Assembly (NCBI GenBank): GCA_038030265.1
Contig: CM075941.1
Coordinates: forward strand, 5,580,001-5,644,000
Source: Corythucha ciliata
Taxonomy: Eukaryota > Arthropoda > Insecta > Hemiptera > Tingidae
Length of the DNA: 64,000 nt
Reading direction: 5' to 3'
The position numbers were made by a program, and so were the translations under genes. Shown here piece by piece: positions 24,256 through 37,560 of the stretch. Under the pieces are notes generated by a model, which worked only from the letters and a program-made list of their open reading frames with translations, was not told where the DNA came from and did no database searches. How positions within the stretch are numbered: position 1 is the stretch's first letter; every line of letters starts with the position of its first letter.

Positions 24256-26160
24256 TAGCGTGTAATTACATCACTCGGAGCTAAAAATTTGCCGAATTTC
24301 TTGCAGTTTCTGGTCCAATTATGGGCGAAATTGCTAGAGTCTAGTATTTATTCTCGCGAAAAAGTCAGTGTCTGGTCTTCTAACACCGTAAAATTCCAAG
24401 TTGGAGTCACGATAATGCTCCAAAGTCATCTGACGAATAGGCAAAAACTTGCGCAACATTTTGACAGAAATTTGACTGAATATTCGCAGTATTGCGAATT
24501 TCACACCTCCATTTCAATTTCGGGCCTTTTTTTCAAAGCCTATAGATCCCGGGCAGAGCGGTTATAATTGGGGAAACGCTAATTGGTGGTCTCCGGAGGT
24601 AACTTATCGTGGCTAACTTAGAGACAAAGCGCTAATTCATGGCTAAAATTAGAAAAAAATCGCTCATTCCCGGATGAAATTGTGAAAATCGCTAATGTGC
24701 TGTTATTGCGTCGAGTCCACGGCTAACCACAACAGCGCTCAATGTCTGACTAAAAGCCACAAAGTTGCAACATTTTCTAGGGAAATATCTGTGAAATTGG
24801 AAGTCTCTTGGCTGAATATTCGCCGTAACACAAAGTCTTGATTTCAGCGAAACTACAAGTTTGAGAGTCTAGAGTTTTTAGTGGCCGCGAAACCTGGTCA
24901 AGGCGATTCCAAACTGTGCAGATAACTTTGAATTTGAAATCGAATTTATTTGCTATAAAATGTAAATTGAATTAGTGTGCAATTCGGGGTCCTAATTTGA
25001 GCGAAATTAAAAGTGTCCTGGCGAAATACAGTTTCAAGTCTTCGGATCTTAATTTCAGTGAAATATCGCTAGTTTATGGTCTTAATTAGAGCAAAATTGT
25101 AGTTTTTGAGACCATTTCGTTCTGGCGGAAGCCAGGCTAGCCAGTCCCAAAGGTCAGAACCTGGCAATTAAACACAAAATTGTAAGTTTCGTGTCATGAT
25201 TCTTGCTAAAATGAAAATTTTGGTTCTTAATTTCAGAGAAATTGCAAGTTTTGGTGTTATATAGTCGTGAAATTTAATGTTTGCATTAGAGGGCGGAGAT
25301 CGCGAGCCCCGGGCTAGCCGGCACAGGATGGACCCACAAGCTACGCCGCCAATAAATTAAAACATTTTGGAGGCGAATATCTGCATAAGTTGGATGAAAT
25401 TGGAGATAAATAATAGTGAGTTTGCAACTTTACAAGTTTTTTTTAGCAAATTTACAAGTTTCCTAGCTGAAAATACGCGAAATTGGAGTTTAGAATCGTA
25501 ATTGTGTGAGCTCGAACACGAACGGACCACGAAGCCCATACGCACGCCGTACCCCCAACAAAATTGCAAGATTATGGAGGCAAATATCTGCGAAATTGCA
25601 TGTGATCAGGCACAATATTCGCGAAATTGTTAGTTTCAGGTCCTCATTTCAGCGAAATCGCACGTTTGAGGACCAATTTTTTATTAGAGGTCACGTACTG
25701 CACCCATGCCCTGACGAATCGCCGTGTAATTGCAAATCCTAATTTCCTAAGGTCCTAATTTGAGCGAAATCAAAAGTTTCCCTGCTGAATATCCACGAAA
25801 TTGAAAGTTTCAGGTCTTCGGGATCTTCTCAATTTAAGCGTAATTGCTAGTTCAAGACCTTAGTTTAAGCAAAATTGAAAGTTTTGGACCCTTTTGTGTG
25901 TCCGGTGGACTCAACAGGCTATCCCGGCGCTAACAGAGCCCAGAGCCTGATGAAAACCCAGGAAATTGGGAGTTCCACGTCTGAAAATCGGGTGTTGAGT
26001 CCAGTGAAAATGCATGTTTCGGAGTCATGATTGCAGTGAAATTGCAACTTTCGGAGCTTAATTTCAATAAAACAGGAAGTTTCGGGTCTTAATTTCTGAG
26101 AAATTGCAAGTTTTGGTGGATCTTTTTCAGTTACCCATCAGCGCCCTAAACTTGATGGAA
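24256..26160. repeat. Type B repeat array with a short type C insert
   Basis: Plus-oriented type B words (GAAATTGCAAGTTT, GAATATTCGCGAAATTG, GGGTCTTAATTTCAGCG) recur throughout. At about 24565-24710 type C words replace them (GCTAATTCATGGCTAAAATT, ATCGCTAATG), showing the two types can lie inside one tract. Confidence 0.75.
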
Positions 26161-27850
26161 CCCGTGATCCCCTCCCCTCCCATTGAAATTATCCGACCGA
26201 TTCATCGGTTAGACAAAAATACGCTCGAGGGCTACAGGGGAATGTGAAAAGCTGGCCACCAGTCTGTCTAGAGTTCTAGAGCTATCTACGCCCACGTTCT
26301 TAACCGGACCGGACCAAAAAAGGTATTTGGACCGGACCTAAAACGACCTATTATCGATCGATTGTACGTCGAAAAAAATAAAGCAAATCCCTCCCCTGTG
26401 GGGATCGATCCCCCCCCCCTTCAATAATGCAAAAGGTGTCCGATCAGGCCCTTGTTGCTTGTCTACGAAGGTCACGGCCTTCTATCAATAAACAAAATTT
26501 AAGTTTGTAACATTATACGGTTCCAAGCAATTACTATATGACTTGACTCCCATATAAACTTATTTTCCTACCAAAAAATGGAAATTTAAACCCGAAGGAA
26601 GAATTGTGAGATTTCACAGCAGCAGAATGTTCGCCTAATTAATATGAGTCGTATACCAACAATTACACAAAAACTTCCAAGTGGTATAGTAAAATGTGTG
26701 GCGCTTGAGAAAAGCTTGTCTATATTTCGTGGGAACTGCATAATTTCAGGTTGTAGTGCAACTTGTCCGATAAGTATTTATCGGAATGCTTAATGCCATA
26801 TAATCTTGGGAGCTAATTAATATGTCATGATTATTACATGTTTGCATCTGTAAAAATTACTGATTTCCCGCATAATATGAGGGTATACCGTAGGGAACCC
26901 TCATCTTCGCGCTATATTGCATGATGACCGTAAAGTGATGTTTTAATGAATATCTTGAGGAAAAGATTCAAAATCTCAATTACGACGACAACGTTTTCAA
27001 CATTGAAGCGTGAGTCATTTGGTGAGTTGACCCGTCTATGATTCACAGAGAGAAAAAAACAAAAAATAATAATAATGATAATAATAAAAGAAAAATTAGG
27101 AACGCCCTTCGACCACATCTCGCACAACCCAATCGCATCTTATTCTCATTTAAAAGCCTGTCTTCCAACCCCTCCGATTGATTTGTCACCAATTTCATGC
27201 CGTCAGGAAGAGTAATATACGAAAGGAGGCGTAATCAAAACTTGAATTTGCATTTTTTCGCCCTCCGGGTGGTGGTGGTGGTGGTGCAGGGCGAGCGGTT
27301 GAGCTTGAGTCTGAAGTCGCGATAATGAGATCCTAAGTATTATATGGATGTGACTGGCGAGAGGGTGTTGTTGGAATATATAATCCCGGTTGAATGGATA
27401 TCTGGAGATGTGGTCGCCCTTAGGCGGTTCGGTTTACCGTTCCGTTGGTGCTGTGGAAGAGGAGTGGGTGGAGGGGCGCGGTTCCCCGGAGCTAAACTAA
27501 TGACCAGACTTGTCAGAGCATATATTTTCCAGTACATTAGAGGAAACATGGGAGAAAGTTTTGTGGGATTGTGATGGCATCTGAGGATTCATGGTTATGA
27601 GTGCGCGGGGTGGGGGGGGGATCGAGTAAAGTGTTTCTCCAAGTTTTAAAGGGTTGGAGAAAGGGTTAAAAGGGCTCCCGGGGCTCTTTTAATCCGTAGC
27701 TAAGGTCATTAAGATGACGAAGCGAGCTGTTGCCAGCTTTTTATAAGAAATTAACTCGTAACTCTTCCCGTTTCCCTACTAATCAGCTAAGCGCTCATAT
27801 ATAATACTTTCAACTGATTGAAACGTTAAATCTAACCTTCAACCTTTCAG
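26161..27850. other. Single-copy DNA, no confirmed gene
   Basis: Unique sequence. On the plus strand 27344-27574 is open for 76 codons (alternative start) and the antisense frame 27340-27549 is also open; neither matches a known family. A possible 54-bp minus-strand exon lies at about 27441-27500 between GTTTAG and GTAAAC, but with no supporting match. Confidence 0.4.
27268..27285. repeat. (GGT)6 microsatellite
   Basis: Six perfect GGT units followed by GCAGGG. Confidence 0.9.
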
Positions 27851-27972
27851 GGTTGAACGTGACATCCTCAAAGACGTCAAAGACGCGATACAAAAAGACG
27901 TGTCGGAAAGTCGACGAAAGATAAGATACAAAGCTCCGCTGTTTTTGACAGGTCGGAGCGAAGATTCTCTTG
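27851..27972 (+). CDS. Candidate internal exon of an unknown gene
   Basis: A 122-bp segment is preceded by a pyrimidine-rich tract ending CAACCTTTCAG and followed by TTG|GTAAAA. One frame is open across it. Its product starts VERDILKDVKDAIQKDVSES and continues charged and helix-like. The entering codon has one base in this exon and the exit leaves one base, so neighbours would need matching phases, but I could not find them. I recognise no domain. It is better than background but unproven. Confidence 0.3.
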
Positions 27973-28091
27973 GTAAAATGAAAACCTATCTCTTCAGGAA
28001 GTCTATCAGTAAAGCCCTTCGCCCCTATTTTCCTAGCATTCTCTCACTCACAGTCGACTGCTATATAGTGCGGTGGAGGAGAGACAAATGA

Positions 28092-29568
28092 TCTGAACTA
28101 TCAACGCCGTCAGGCGGGAGATGCAACTGTTTCCTGAGAGCCTCGTGCCCTCATCGGTGGAAACAGATATTCTTTGTGGCGTGAGCTTATCTTTTTTCAA
28201 TTGTTTCCATTCGCGCTATTTCTGAAATAACTAACGGGATAGCGTGCACGTTTTATAAGTGACTACGAGATATCCTTTTCAAGGGATACGATACGACGCT
28301 GAAGTTATTCAGTTCAACATTCGTGCTAAAGAGAATTAATTGTCAATATTTAAAGGGAATCGCGAAGAGAAAAAGATATATTATGTACCTACTATATACA
28401 CGGAGACTGTTGGATTTAATTTTATTTAATTTAAGGAACTGGGGTCAATCCTTCCATCTTATTCAACAAGGATTGTTCAATTCTACGAAATTCTCCCTTT
28501 CAATCATACAAACTTTCAAAGTGAGTCTCATTTGCTGAGCTTTGTTTTCTCTCCTGCGAGAGAACTTTCTGCTCAAGTTTAAATGTAATTTCCTTTCGGG
28601 GAATGTGGTGAAACGCCTGTAATAATGCGTTTAGCTTCAAAGCTCGAAACACAAGTCAGAGAACACATCTTCGGAGACTTCGCGCTACCATTTGTAGTAC
28701 AATATTGGACGAAAAAAATTATACCCTTCAGTGAAATTATGAGCTAACATCCGTGCCATTGTTAAAAAGTTTCTTTCGCGATCCCTTATTGCTTAACTCA
28801 ACGAGGAAAATCAGAAATCTTTTGAGTATATACAGAAGGGAGGAAGATTGGAGTCCCCAACCCGTAACGCAGTTGTTTCACAAAAAGGCTCTCGAAGCAT
28901 TCGAAATTACTCGAATCACCCCCCCCCCTCCCATCCATTCCACCAACACTTCAGAAAATCGAGGCTCTTCAACGCTCATTAAGAGCGTTTTTACTCTAAT
29001 TGGTACAAAGCTCATTTTCTTCCCGGGCATTTTTGAAGCATCATTAATCTGGGGATGTTTCTCTAATGCCAGTACGAGCTAGAGCCGCTCGACGGGACAC
29101 CGTGTTACTTCCCTACATTTTTGATGAGACGTGTCGTCAAATTTAAATTACTTTTTTTGTTTTAATCATCTTCCATCACTTTCGAACGGCGCAAATTTAA
29201 GTGATAAAACTGAAGGGAACTGAAGAAGTGAGGAGGAGTGGCTCTTGCAGACTATGTATTAAATATTTCAACGTTCTAGGCGTCTTATTTATAACCTTTG
29301 AAGGGATGAGTTTTAGTACTTCAAGGGAAACCCTCTCCATTCACCATTCATAAGCTTATACCCCCACCACACTCTATCAGCCTAATGTAAGGGTAGGAAC
29401 TATTAAAAAAAAAGGAGGGAGAGGGATGAAACCAAAGTGCTATCAAGGGAATGAACACAGGTGACTCTTCCCCAGAATCTTCAAAACCACAAATTTCACG
29501 GGTCCTTTATGAGGGAAGACCCTTAATTTCAACCTAATTAACTATGAAAATGAATTTTGAAAACTCAC
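28092..29568. other. Single-copy DNA, no gene recognised
   Basis: Unique AT-rich sequence. Open frames of 71 and 109 codons (plus strand, 28323 and 28753) show no family features and no clear splice context. Confidence 0.45.
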
Positions 29569-29647
29569 CTGCATGTACGATGAAGTGGCTTGAGGAGGCT
29601 CATGTTGAATCACAGACATGACTGTCATGCCTTAACGCTCCAAGTCT
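29569..29647 (-). CDS. Candidate first coding exon of an unknown gene
   Basis: On the minus strand a pyrimidine-rich run ending TTATTGCAG precedes 29647. An ATG at 29628 opens 20 codons ending in the consensus donor CAG|GTGAGT after 29569. The peptide is MTVMSVIQHEPPQATSSYMQ, phase 0 at its end. Such a short start exon behind a 5' UTR intron is common in animal genes. I do not recognise the peptide and found no convincing second exon downstream, so the gene, if real, would have a large intron. Confidence 0.3.
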
Positions 29648-30880
29648 CTGCAATAAGGAATAAACGAATCAGTTTTCTATCAAAATTCGCTAACTTTTCA
29701 AGCTTAAAAAAATAAGAAAATGCGGGGGAAAAAACATGTTCACTTCTTCCCTGGAATTCAATTTCACTTCAACCCTCATCTCAGCACAGTCCATTCTGTT
29801 CACTTTTTTGTAAGGTGTTGGGACTTGGGAAGTGCACGGGTAGGGTAGGGGGTGAAGGGGACAACCCCATATTCTACCGTGCTGCGCTCAGATTGCTCCC
29901 CTGTATAAGAATATGAGCACTGCGTTATTTTTCTCTCATGAAGAGTTCAAATATGCTAGGAATTTACTTCCCTCCCACCGTTCTCGAATAGGATTCCACT
30001 CAAACGATTTTTATTTTGGAAAAAAAAAAGAGGGGAAAACGGTTACACTTCTTGCGCTATACCCCGCGGTTTCCCACAAATTGATTGAGATTTTTGACTT
30101 GCCTTTTCGCAAGAACTGCTGGAATAAATACAATAATTGTGGGAGGGGCCAATAGAAACTGGGTCGATTCCCCCCCCCCCCTTCGAACCCCGCTATAAAA
30201 TGATGATTTTAAAATATCGAGGAAAAGCTCTTGCGAAATGTCCTACCTCTTTCCATTATCAGTTCCCCTCAATTTAACGTCTTTTGTGGACGAATGAACA
30301 GATTTTATACTCCGAGGGGTGGTCGCGTGGGGAGGGGGCATTCTGCAAGATAATAATAACTCAAAAAAAAAAAAGGCCGGAAAAAGGGGGCGAAGCGTTG
30401 TCTCGAATGACGGGAAATTGTTTCCTGCGCGCCCATTTATGGATCAAAAATCAAGTCTCCGGAAGAAAGAAGCTTAAACGAAGATGTCTCTAAGGAGTTG
30501 GTTTAAGGGAAGATGGAAGATGGAGGTGAGGGTGGGATTGGAATGGTTAATAGTTAGAAGTTCGTGAGGGGGTCAAGTTGGGATTTTTCACCCTCCTTTT
30601 TCTCCCTTTATATTGACATTCCCCAGAAAAAGATGTAGAAGGTTGAGTTTGCACAGTAATATTGAGAACTCTGTAAACAATGTTACACCCAAAGAGGACA
30701 CCGAATGTAATTTTTTATTCGTATATTTCTTTGTGAGTTCATTGAACATTTTGGTCAATGTAAACAGAAAATTTGGGATGTTTGTGTTAGAAAATCGACA
30801 TACTGCCTAATTGGTAATACGTCAGGCATTTATCGCTATAACCGAAACGGTGTAAGCTTGAGCCAACAAGCCTCCGCCCA
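29648..30880. other. Single-copy DNA, no gene recognised
   Basis: Unique sequence with a poly-C tract near 30170 and a purine-rich patch near 30360. Only short frames are open. Confidence 0.5.
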
Positions 30881-30884
30881 AGGA

Positions 30885-31190
30885 GCGGGTCTGCCTCCCT
30901 TCAAATAAACAAATTTCGCAAGAGGTCGACCCTCTAAAAACCCATTTCATGGAGCTCGATCACTGAAAAAACTAAATTTCGAAGTTTTTTGGCTAATTAA
31001 AAACCTAATTTCGCGCATATAGATATAGATACTAGATCATGTAAAAGTACGATTTTGCTGCATCAACTACAAAACTTCGCGATACTGAGTGTTGACCCAT
31101 TCCAAAAGCAATTTCACTAGTTTCGACACGTCCAAACTTGACCAATTTCTCGCTGGCTTGAATGTGATTACACGCGTTATTTTAAAAAAA
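30885..31190. repeat. Type A repeat tract
   Basis: CAAATTTCGCAAGAGGTCGA, CCCATTTCATGGAGCTCGAT and CTAATTTCGCGCATAT mark units roughly 35-45 bp apart with CTAAAAA or CAAAA spacers. Confidence 0.7.
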
Positions 31191-32500
31191 CGGTATGATT
31201 AAAACAATTCTAATTTGCAACATTGGAGCCAAATCACCGAGAAATTGTTACATTCGGACATGGAAATCAGCAACATTTTTTTTGGCAAGTTTTTGGGTCC
31301 GCATATCAGCGAAATTTCACGTGTCTAATGGATTCCAGTCTAGCGCAATTCCAATAGCACCCAAATCTCGACGAATAGCCGTCAAATTACATCATTCGGA
31401 GCATCTGGTCTGAATATTTTAAAAATGGCGAGTTTATGGTATTAATTTACCAGAAATTGCAAGTTTCGGGCCAGTCAGGGCAAGTCATCCACAAAATAAC
31501 ATCACATATCTGAGCACAAAATCTGCGAATTTGCAAATTTTTGGCCAGAATATTCAAGAAATCGCTACTTTTTGATCTTTATGTCCTCAAAATGGCAAGT
31601 TTCTGTTTGTATTTTCTTTTTTCTTTTTAGTGACCGCGGAGCCCCGGAAAAGCGAGCCACGACAGTCTTGACGAAAGGCCACAAAATTGCCAGCAGACAA
31701 TTTTGGAGCTAAATATCCGCTAAATTGGGAGTTCCATGGTTGATCTTTCGCAAAATTGCTTGTTTCACGAGATTGCTACAGTAGCTGATTTTCATTTAAA
31801 CGAAATTTCAGCCCTCAAAGTCTGCCCACGTAATAACTTGACATCTGGGCGTGCGCAATGTGGAAATTTGAGGTCGGAACATTCACGAAATCGCTAGTTT
31901 CTGGTCTGCATGAGCGCCAAATTGCAAGTTTCGGATTTTTTTTTTTTCTTTTCTTTTATTCACCAGGGAACCCGAGGTTAACCGATCCCACGACGCGACA
32001 GCGCCCAAAGCCTGGGCAAATATTACCACAAAATTACATCACTCGTCAGAGCGAAAATTCTGCGAAATTTCGAGTTTCTAGGGTATGAATATTCTCCAAA
32101 TTGCTTGTTTTTTGTCACTATTTTCGTGAAATTACCGGTTTCGGGACTTCTTTTCAGTGACCGTGGAACACGGTCAGACTGGGGCTCGACAGCATCCAAA
32201 GACTGATGAATGGCCGCAAAATTACAATATTCTGAAAGGTATTAGTGAAATTGGAAGCTTCCTGGCTAAATATTCGTATAATTGCGAGTTTCACGTCTCA
32301 ACTTACACGAAATTGCAAGTTTCTGGTCTTCTTTTTTCTCGCGTAATTGCTGGTTTATCTGGCCTAGGAATATTCTCAGGAAATATCTTTAGGTAAATGT
32401 CCGCGAAATTGCAAGTTTGCAATTGTTCTAAATATTCAGCGATTTACTGCCATTGTCATTGCTGTTTTGCCATTGGCCCAGAATTGGCGCAGTTTCCTGC
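31191..32500. repeat. Type B repeat array (plus orientation)
   Basis: Type B landmarks recur: AGTGACCGCGGA near 31629, CAGTGACCGTGGA near 32155, and CGACAGCATCCAAAGACTGATG near 32188, with GAAATTGCAAGTTTC words between them. It follows a type A tract without a gap, as at 18300. Confidence 0.75.
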
Positions 32501-35500
32501 CCAAATAAGTCAGTGAGCAAGGTAAATTCGGAGATTGGTGGGAAAAGGGGGTGATTTGGGAAAACTCTCAGTAGCACGTGCCAATTTCACCGTCGCATCT
32601 GTTGCTGTGTTCGACTGTGAAACTGACGACACCGAAAATTGGCTGTGACACTGAAGACATGGCGAAGAGCCGAAACCGGTACATCCAGGGCACCCCACGT
32701 CGATCTGAAGAGACTGACAGAGCGTGGACACCTTCGGCACCCATTATAATTTGTCAGATCATCTCGCCTGTTTGATGTTCGTGTTAATGCAAAATCACCA
32801 AGTCGTGGGGGCATAAATGATAATCATTTCAATTAATTGAATGTTTTAAGACTCTCCCACCACCTCGCGTCGTTACAAGGCGACAAAAAGCTCGTCTTAT
32901 TAATCCCCACGTCCGAGATTACGGCTATCTCGTACAACTTTACAACGTGCACAGAATATAACAGTACGAATTCAAAGTGTTTCCAAGCGCCCCATAGACT
33001 TGCGATAAGCAATAACTTTAAACTGTCTGACTATTGTTCCCTTCGGGTGGTAGAGTGGGGGGGGGCGCATCGTCTCCCCATTATGTACACTATATACCGG
33101 AGGAGCCGTTCAAAGTGTTGGACAAAGGGGTTTTCGAGTGCCAATGTTGGTAGTGAGGAAGGGTGAGGGGGAGGCTCGTGTGTTGGGTGCTTTTCGTTCT
33201 CCCTTTTATAGTTGAGATATTAAATCATGTTAGGAACTTTTACTTCCACCCCACCGCCAAACAATTCCATGGCGAAACCACTATGAACACTGGAGGTTTG
33301 CTACGATGCTGGCGAGGGGAGGTGTGGGGGAGAAAACCAGTGGAATTTCACAGGCTTTTCCCGCAACCCCCGGAAATTGTTCGGGTTTTAATTTGTTTGG
33401 GAAAAAAAAGGAGTTGGGACGAATGATATAATTTATGGCCGCTTTATTGCCCCAACGCCCTTTTATAGTCCAACTAGGATTTCTACCATCCCCTGACTTC
33501 TCAACATTTTTTTTTTCATAAAAAGGCATAATTTTTTGATAAACAGCTAAAGCTCCCTTGGCTGATCATTTAATTAGAGAGGGAGAACCTCTTTAAAACG
33601 AGGGGTTAGGGAGCTGTTTCGATATTAATGAGAATGTTTTTTAATTAAACTCGAACTTCATTCACCTCTCCTTCCCTCGAAATCTACTTAAATTTTTTCA
33701 ACGGAGCCCGCGTGATAAAACTGGCAAGCGGATATCAGCGGAACTGTTTTTTTCCTTTTACCGCTTTTCCTCTCAATGAGCAAGAAACGACACGACTCGG
33801 CAAATTAATTTGATTCGCTTAAACCAGTACTTGAGCGGGAACCTTTTGAAGAAGATCCTTTCGGCCTCTTAAGTCTAGAATTAGAAGCATGTCGGCTTGT
33901 ATGAAGAGGAGGAGAGTCGGAAAGGATCTAGTTTGCGTCGAGGGATCTATTTAAACAATACCTCCCTGCCACCCCACCCCGCTGCACAACAACAACTACC
34001 AAGGAACCTTTCAACTGTTGAGGGAGTGAGTGTACAGGTAGAGAAAATGAAGGGAAAGGGTTTTGAAAGCCCCTCTGTCTTGAATCTTAAAGCGAGCGGG
34101 GACGAACTTGAAAACACGCCCCTCTACCCGTGTCACTCGTATCCGTTTGTTTGAAATGCCTAGGTAATTAAGTCGTACATATTCGTTCCTTTAATGAAAA
34201 TTGAAACCCCCGCTTCCACGGTTTGGTGGTCACAGGCTGAAGGCAAAAGGCTCTTCCTCCCCCAAGGCTTTAATTGAAACTGGACCGAAATGGTTGATGA
34301 TTTTCGGTGCGGGATTAAGAAAATGAAGTGCGGTAAGATTAAACTATTTGAGAGAGGAGGGGGGGGGTCCTCAAGTCTAGTGAATTTCGGGGTTCCAACG
34401 CTCTATACCTCTTGCTGAAGGTGATTTTCCGGTATCCTTGCATGTGGTCTCCGGGAAAAGTCCCCAGTGCACGAATTAGGTTCGCACAATTTTTAAAAAA
34501 TATTGCCCCAGCTGCGTCATTCTGAACATTACCTAAATGATTTACAGAGTGTTTCGAGGCATGTTCTTTTAATTACACCAATGGCGTATTTGTACTACCT
34601 GGGCAGAAGGGAGCGAGAGCGAGGTACTTCAATGATGAATTATCCTCAAGGGAAACCGTTGTACCCCGCTACTTCAAACGCCTTAAAACATGATGTATTC
34701 GGTGGTGTTAGCCAGGGTGCACCCCACTCTGTTAATTGCTATTGCTCCCAAGGGATAAAGAAAAAAAGTACGCCATTGCGTGAGAAGCTAAGACTTTTTT
34801 TTGAAGTGTGAAAGGTTTTTTTTTTATGGGTTTCAGGCATTATCGAACGCAGTCCAACTATTCCTTCCCCTTTTCACACCACGATCTTGTTTGTAGCTAT
34901 TCTTTGGCCCATCATTATTCTTCTTTACCTGCTCAGAAGGAAAACGACGTTGGTGGTCTTGTCTCTAGTCCCTGATTTGGTACAGCATGGTTCGACGTAA
35001 TTAATAACTTTAAACTACCAGTTTATTTTTTATGGTCGGGGGTACCCTGCATTCTTTCAAAATGACTCATTGTGAATGCACGAAAACAATTTTTGATCAA
35101 TTTCCCCGCTCCCCCCAGCACACTGAACCTTTTCCACAAATGGCATTTCCATCTTCTGTTGAAGGTCGTTTATGTAAATTAAAGGAGCGTCGTAATACTT
35201 TTCAAGCGTTTCATTTTAATAACGTATATCAATGAGTTTCTGCAGTGTAGCGAGGAGGGGAATGAAGACTGGGGACCGATGATAAATCCTCCACCGTTAG
35301 CTCTTTATTAGCAATAATAATAATAAAACAGCAAAAAATCTCTTGAGGACCTCTTTTACTGCTGCAGAAAAAAAAAACTCATAAGAAATAAGTAGGTCTT
35401 ACGGAATAGAAACGACGTTGAATATAGAATAAGAAATAAAAAATAAAAATAAAGAACAGAAAGAGAGCGAGAGAGAGGAAAAGCGGTTAATAAAAAGACA

Positions 35501-35780
35501 ACGAATTTTGGTCTCTTTTTTTTTTCATTTTGGAGTTTACTTAATGGTTGGCCTTAAGGGTAAGCCCCTGGGATGGAGTTTTTAAACGGAAAAGTTCTAA
35601 AACTTTCAGAAATAAATTTAGATTTCTTTTTAGCCCAGACGAGTGTCCCTGTCGTCGGCTTTTCCCCCCCTTTCAACGTTTATTATTATAATAAAACCGC
35701 TCGCCCAATTTCGGTTCCCACTCCCCGACCGAAATCGTATTACCCCAGGTTGAACACGTAGTGCAGGCAACGAAGGACAA
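32501..35780. other. Single-copy DNA, no gene recognised
   Basis: Unique sequence. The segment 32575-32760 is open in several frames on both strands and CG-richer, but no product looks conserved. The minus-strand 66-82 codon frames and plus-strand frames at 32837, 33897 and 34503 match no family I know. AATAAT runs lie near 35315. Confidence 0.45.
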
Positions 35781-36880
35781 ATGCATGTAGACTTGAATTG
35801 ACAATTATTCGCGTAAGGAATTCGCGGTTTACGGTCACAATTTCCCATCGAAAATGGAGAAAAAAAGATGATGTGCTGTTCTGGAGAAAAATGAGCGACT
35901 AAAATTCGGAAAATTCGCGGTTTCTAAAAAGGACCCCGACACGTTCAATCTCGCGAAAATTGCTGCGCTGCAAAAGTGCTGAACCAGAAACTTCCAATTT
36001 CGCGGATATTTTGCTGACGGCGATTGGTCAGGCTTTGGGCTCATCATATAGCCTCGGGTTCCACGGCCGCACTAAAAATACACCCTGAAACTTGCAATTC
36101 CTCGCTGTCTAGTTCACATTCAGCCAGGAAACTTCCAATTTCGCTCGTCTTTAGCTTCAAATGTTGCAATGTCAAGATTATTGGTCAGGATTTCTGACTA
36201 TTATTTCAGAATTCTGACGACGAAAAGCCGAATAACCCGTGAAGGAAGGGGGGAGGGTACGAGCCCACAGAATAAAGTCCCCAAAAGGTTGCAATTTCGT
36301 GGAAATTAAGATACGAAACTTGCAACTTCGTGAATATCTATTCCCCGAAACTTGCATTTTGATGTAACTTTATCCTCGAAATTCGCAATTTTGCCGCTAT
36401 TTGGCATTGAAGTTAGTTTATTGAAACAAACTTCGCTGGTCTGCTTAAGGCTTGGCCACTAATGTATCCATATTAGACAAATATCTTACATATCAATTAA
36501 TTATAACATTCGCTAGAAACCGACCAATTGGAAATATCTGACACACGTGTGGCCCCTCATTTAGCCATATAATGACGCTTATAATCACGTCCAAAGTTAA
36601 TAAGTTTTCCCCTGAAATATAAATAATTCCGCAGCGGTTTATCCCCGCAAACAATCAGTTTCACGACTATTCAACCAGAAACTTGTATTTTATGGGTATG
36701 TCTCGAAACATGCAAGTTCACTGCTATTGTGTCACACGAATCTCGATTCTTTGGGCACCAGTTTCATTTTTTGTGGCTAATCAGCTCCGAAACTGGCAAT
36801 TTCACGGCTATTTAGTATTGGAATCATTGAAGTTTTTTGAGTATTTTCCGCTATGAAACTCGTGATTTCGTTGTCACTTT
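35780..36880. repeat. Type B repeat array (minus orientation)
   Basis: Reverse-complement type B words recur: GAAACTTCCAATTTCGCGG, GAAACTTGCAACTTCG, AATGTTGCAATGTC, and GGTTCCACGGCC where the landmark should be. The first 100 bp also carry type C-like words. Confidence 0.75.
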
Positions 36881-37560
36881 CAGGGCCATTTGTGGTTAAT
36901 GTCAATGGGAGGGCGATATACCAAGCCCCAGGGTCCGCCCCACTATGTATTTTTTATTTTTTCAACTCGAAGGTGCGCCAAAAAGGTCCGCTAGCGTCGT
37001 GACTTTTCCTTGGATTTTAGAGCTGACGATCACGTGGCAAGCCGCTGTCCTTTACGCTGGCCCACTGACAAAGTGCTTTGAATAGCGCCGTACGCGGTTT
37101 TATGAGCTCCCCAGTCCCAGGGCCCAGCAACTCGAGCATTCCGCGTAGGTCTTTGGTTTCGGACGAATTTCTCCACTCCCTAGTGAGCCAGCGACGTTTG
37201 GTTGCGTCGAATCTTTTCTCCGAATAACTTCAATTGCTCGTATATGATTGAAAATCCGTTTCCCGTTTCGATTTTTTTATTTCCCGTCCATCCCAAGATA
37301 CGTACGCCGCACTAGACGTGCCAGAGTTCAGAGGAAAATTTCAAATAACGGTAGGGGCATTTGCACTTAATTGCACAATACTGTCAACTGTCAAGGGGGC
37401 CCACGCGGACTCTAGAAACTGCCAAGGTTCCAGCATTTCCCGAATGTAGTATTTATTTTATTTAAAAAAAAACAAAAAACGTTGAAATTTTGCCAACGAA
37501 ACAGATTTTCACGGTCATTTTTCGTTGAAGCGCTGATGTCAATTTTTGCTAAGAAACTGA
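36881..37560. other. Single-copy DNA, no gene recognised
   Basis: Moderately GC-rich unique sequence around 36900-37400, then A-rich sequence. No gene or element ends were identified. Confidence 0.5.

Noticed and set aside
27344..27574. 76-codon plus-strand frame beginning DVTGERVLLEYIIPVEW
   Set aside because: The antisense strand is equally open, the start is not preceded by a clear leader, and no domain or splice partner was found.
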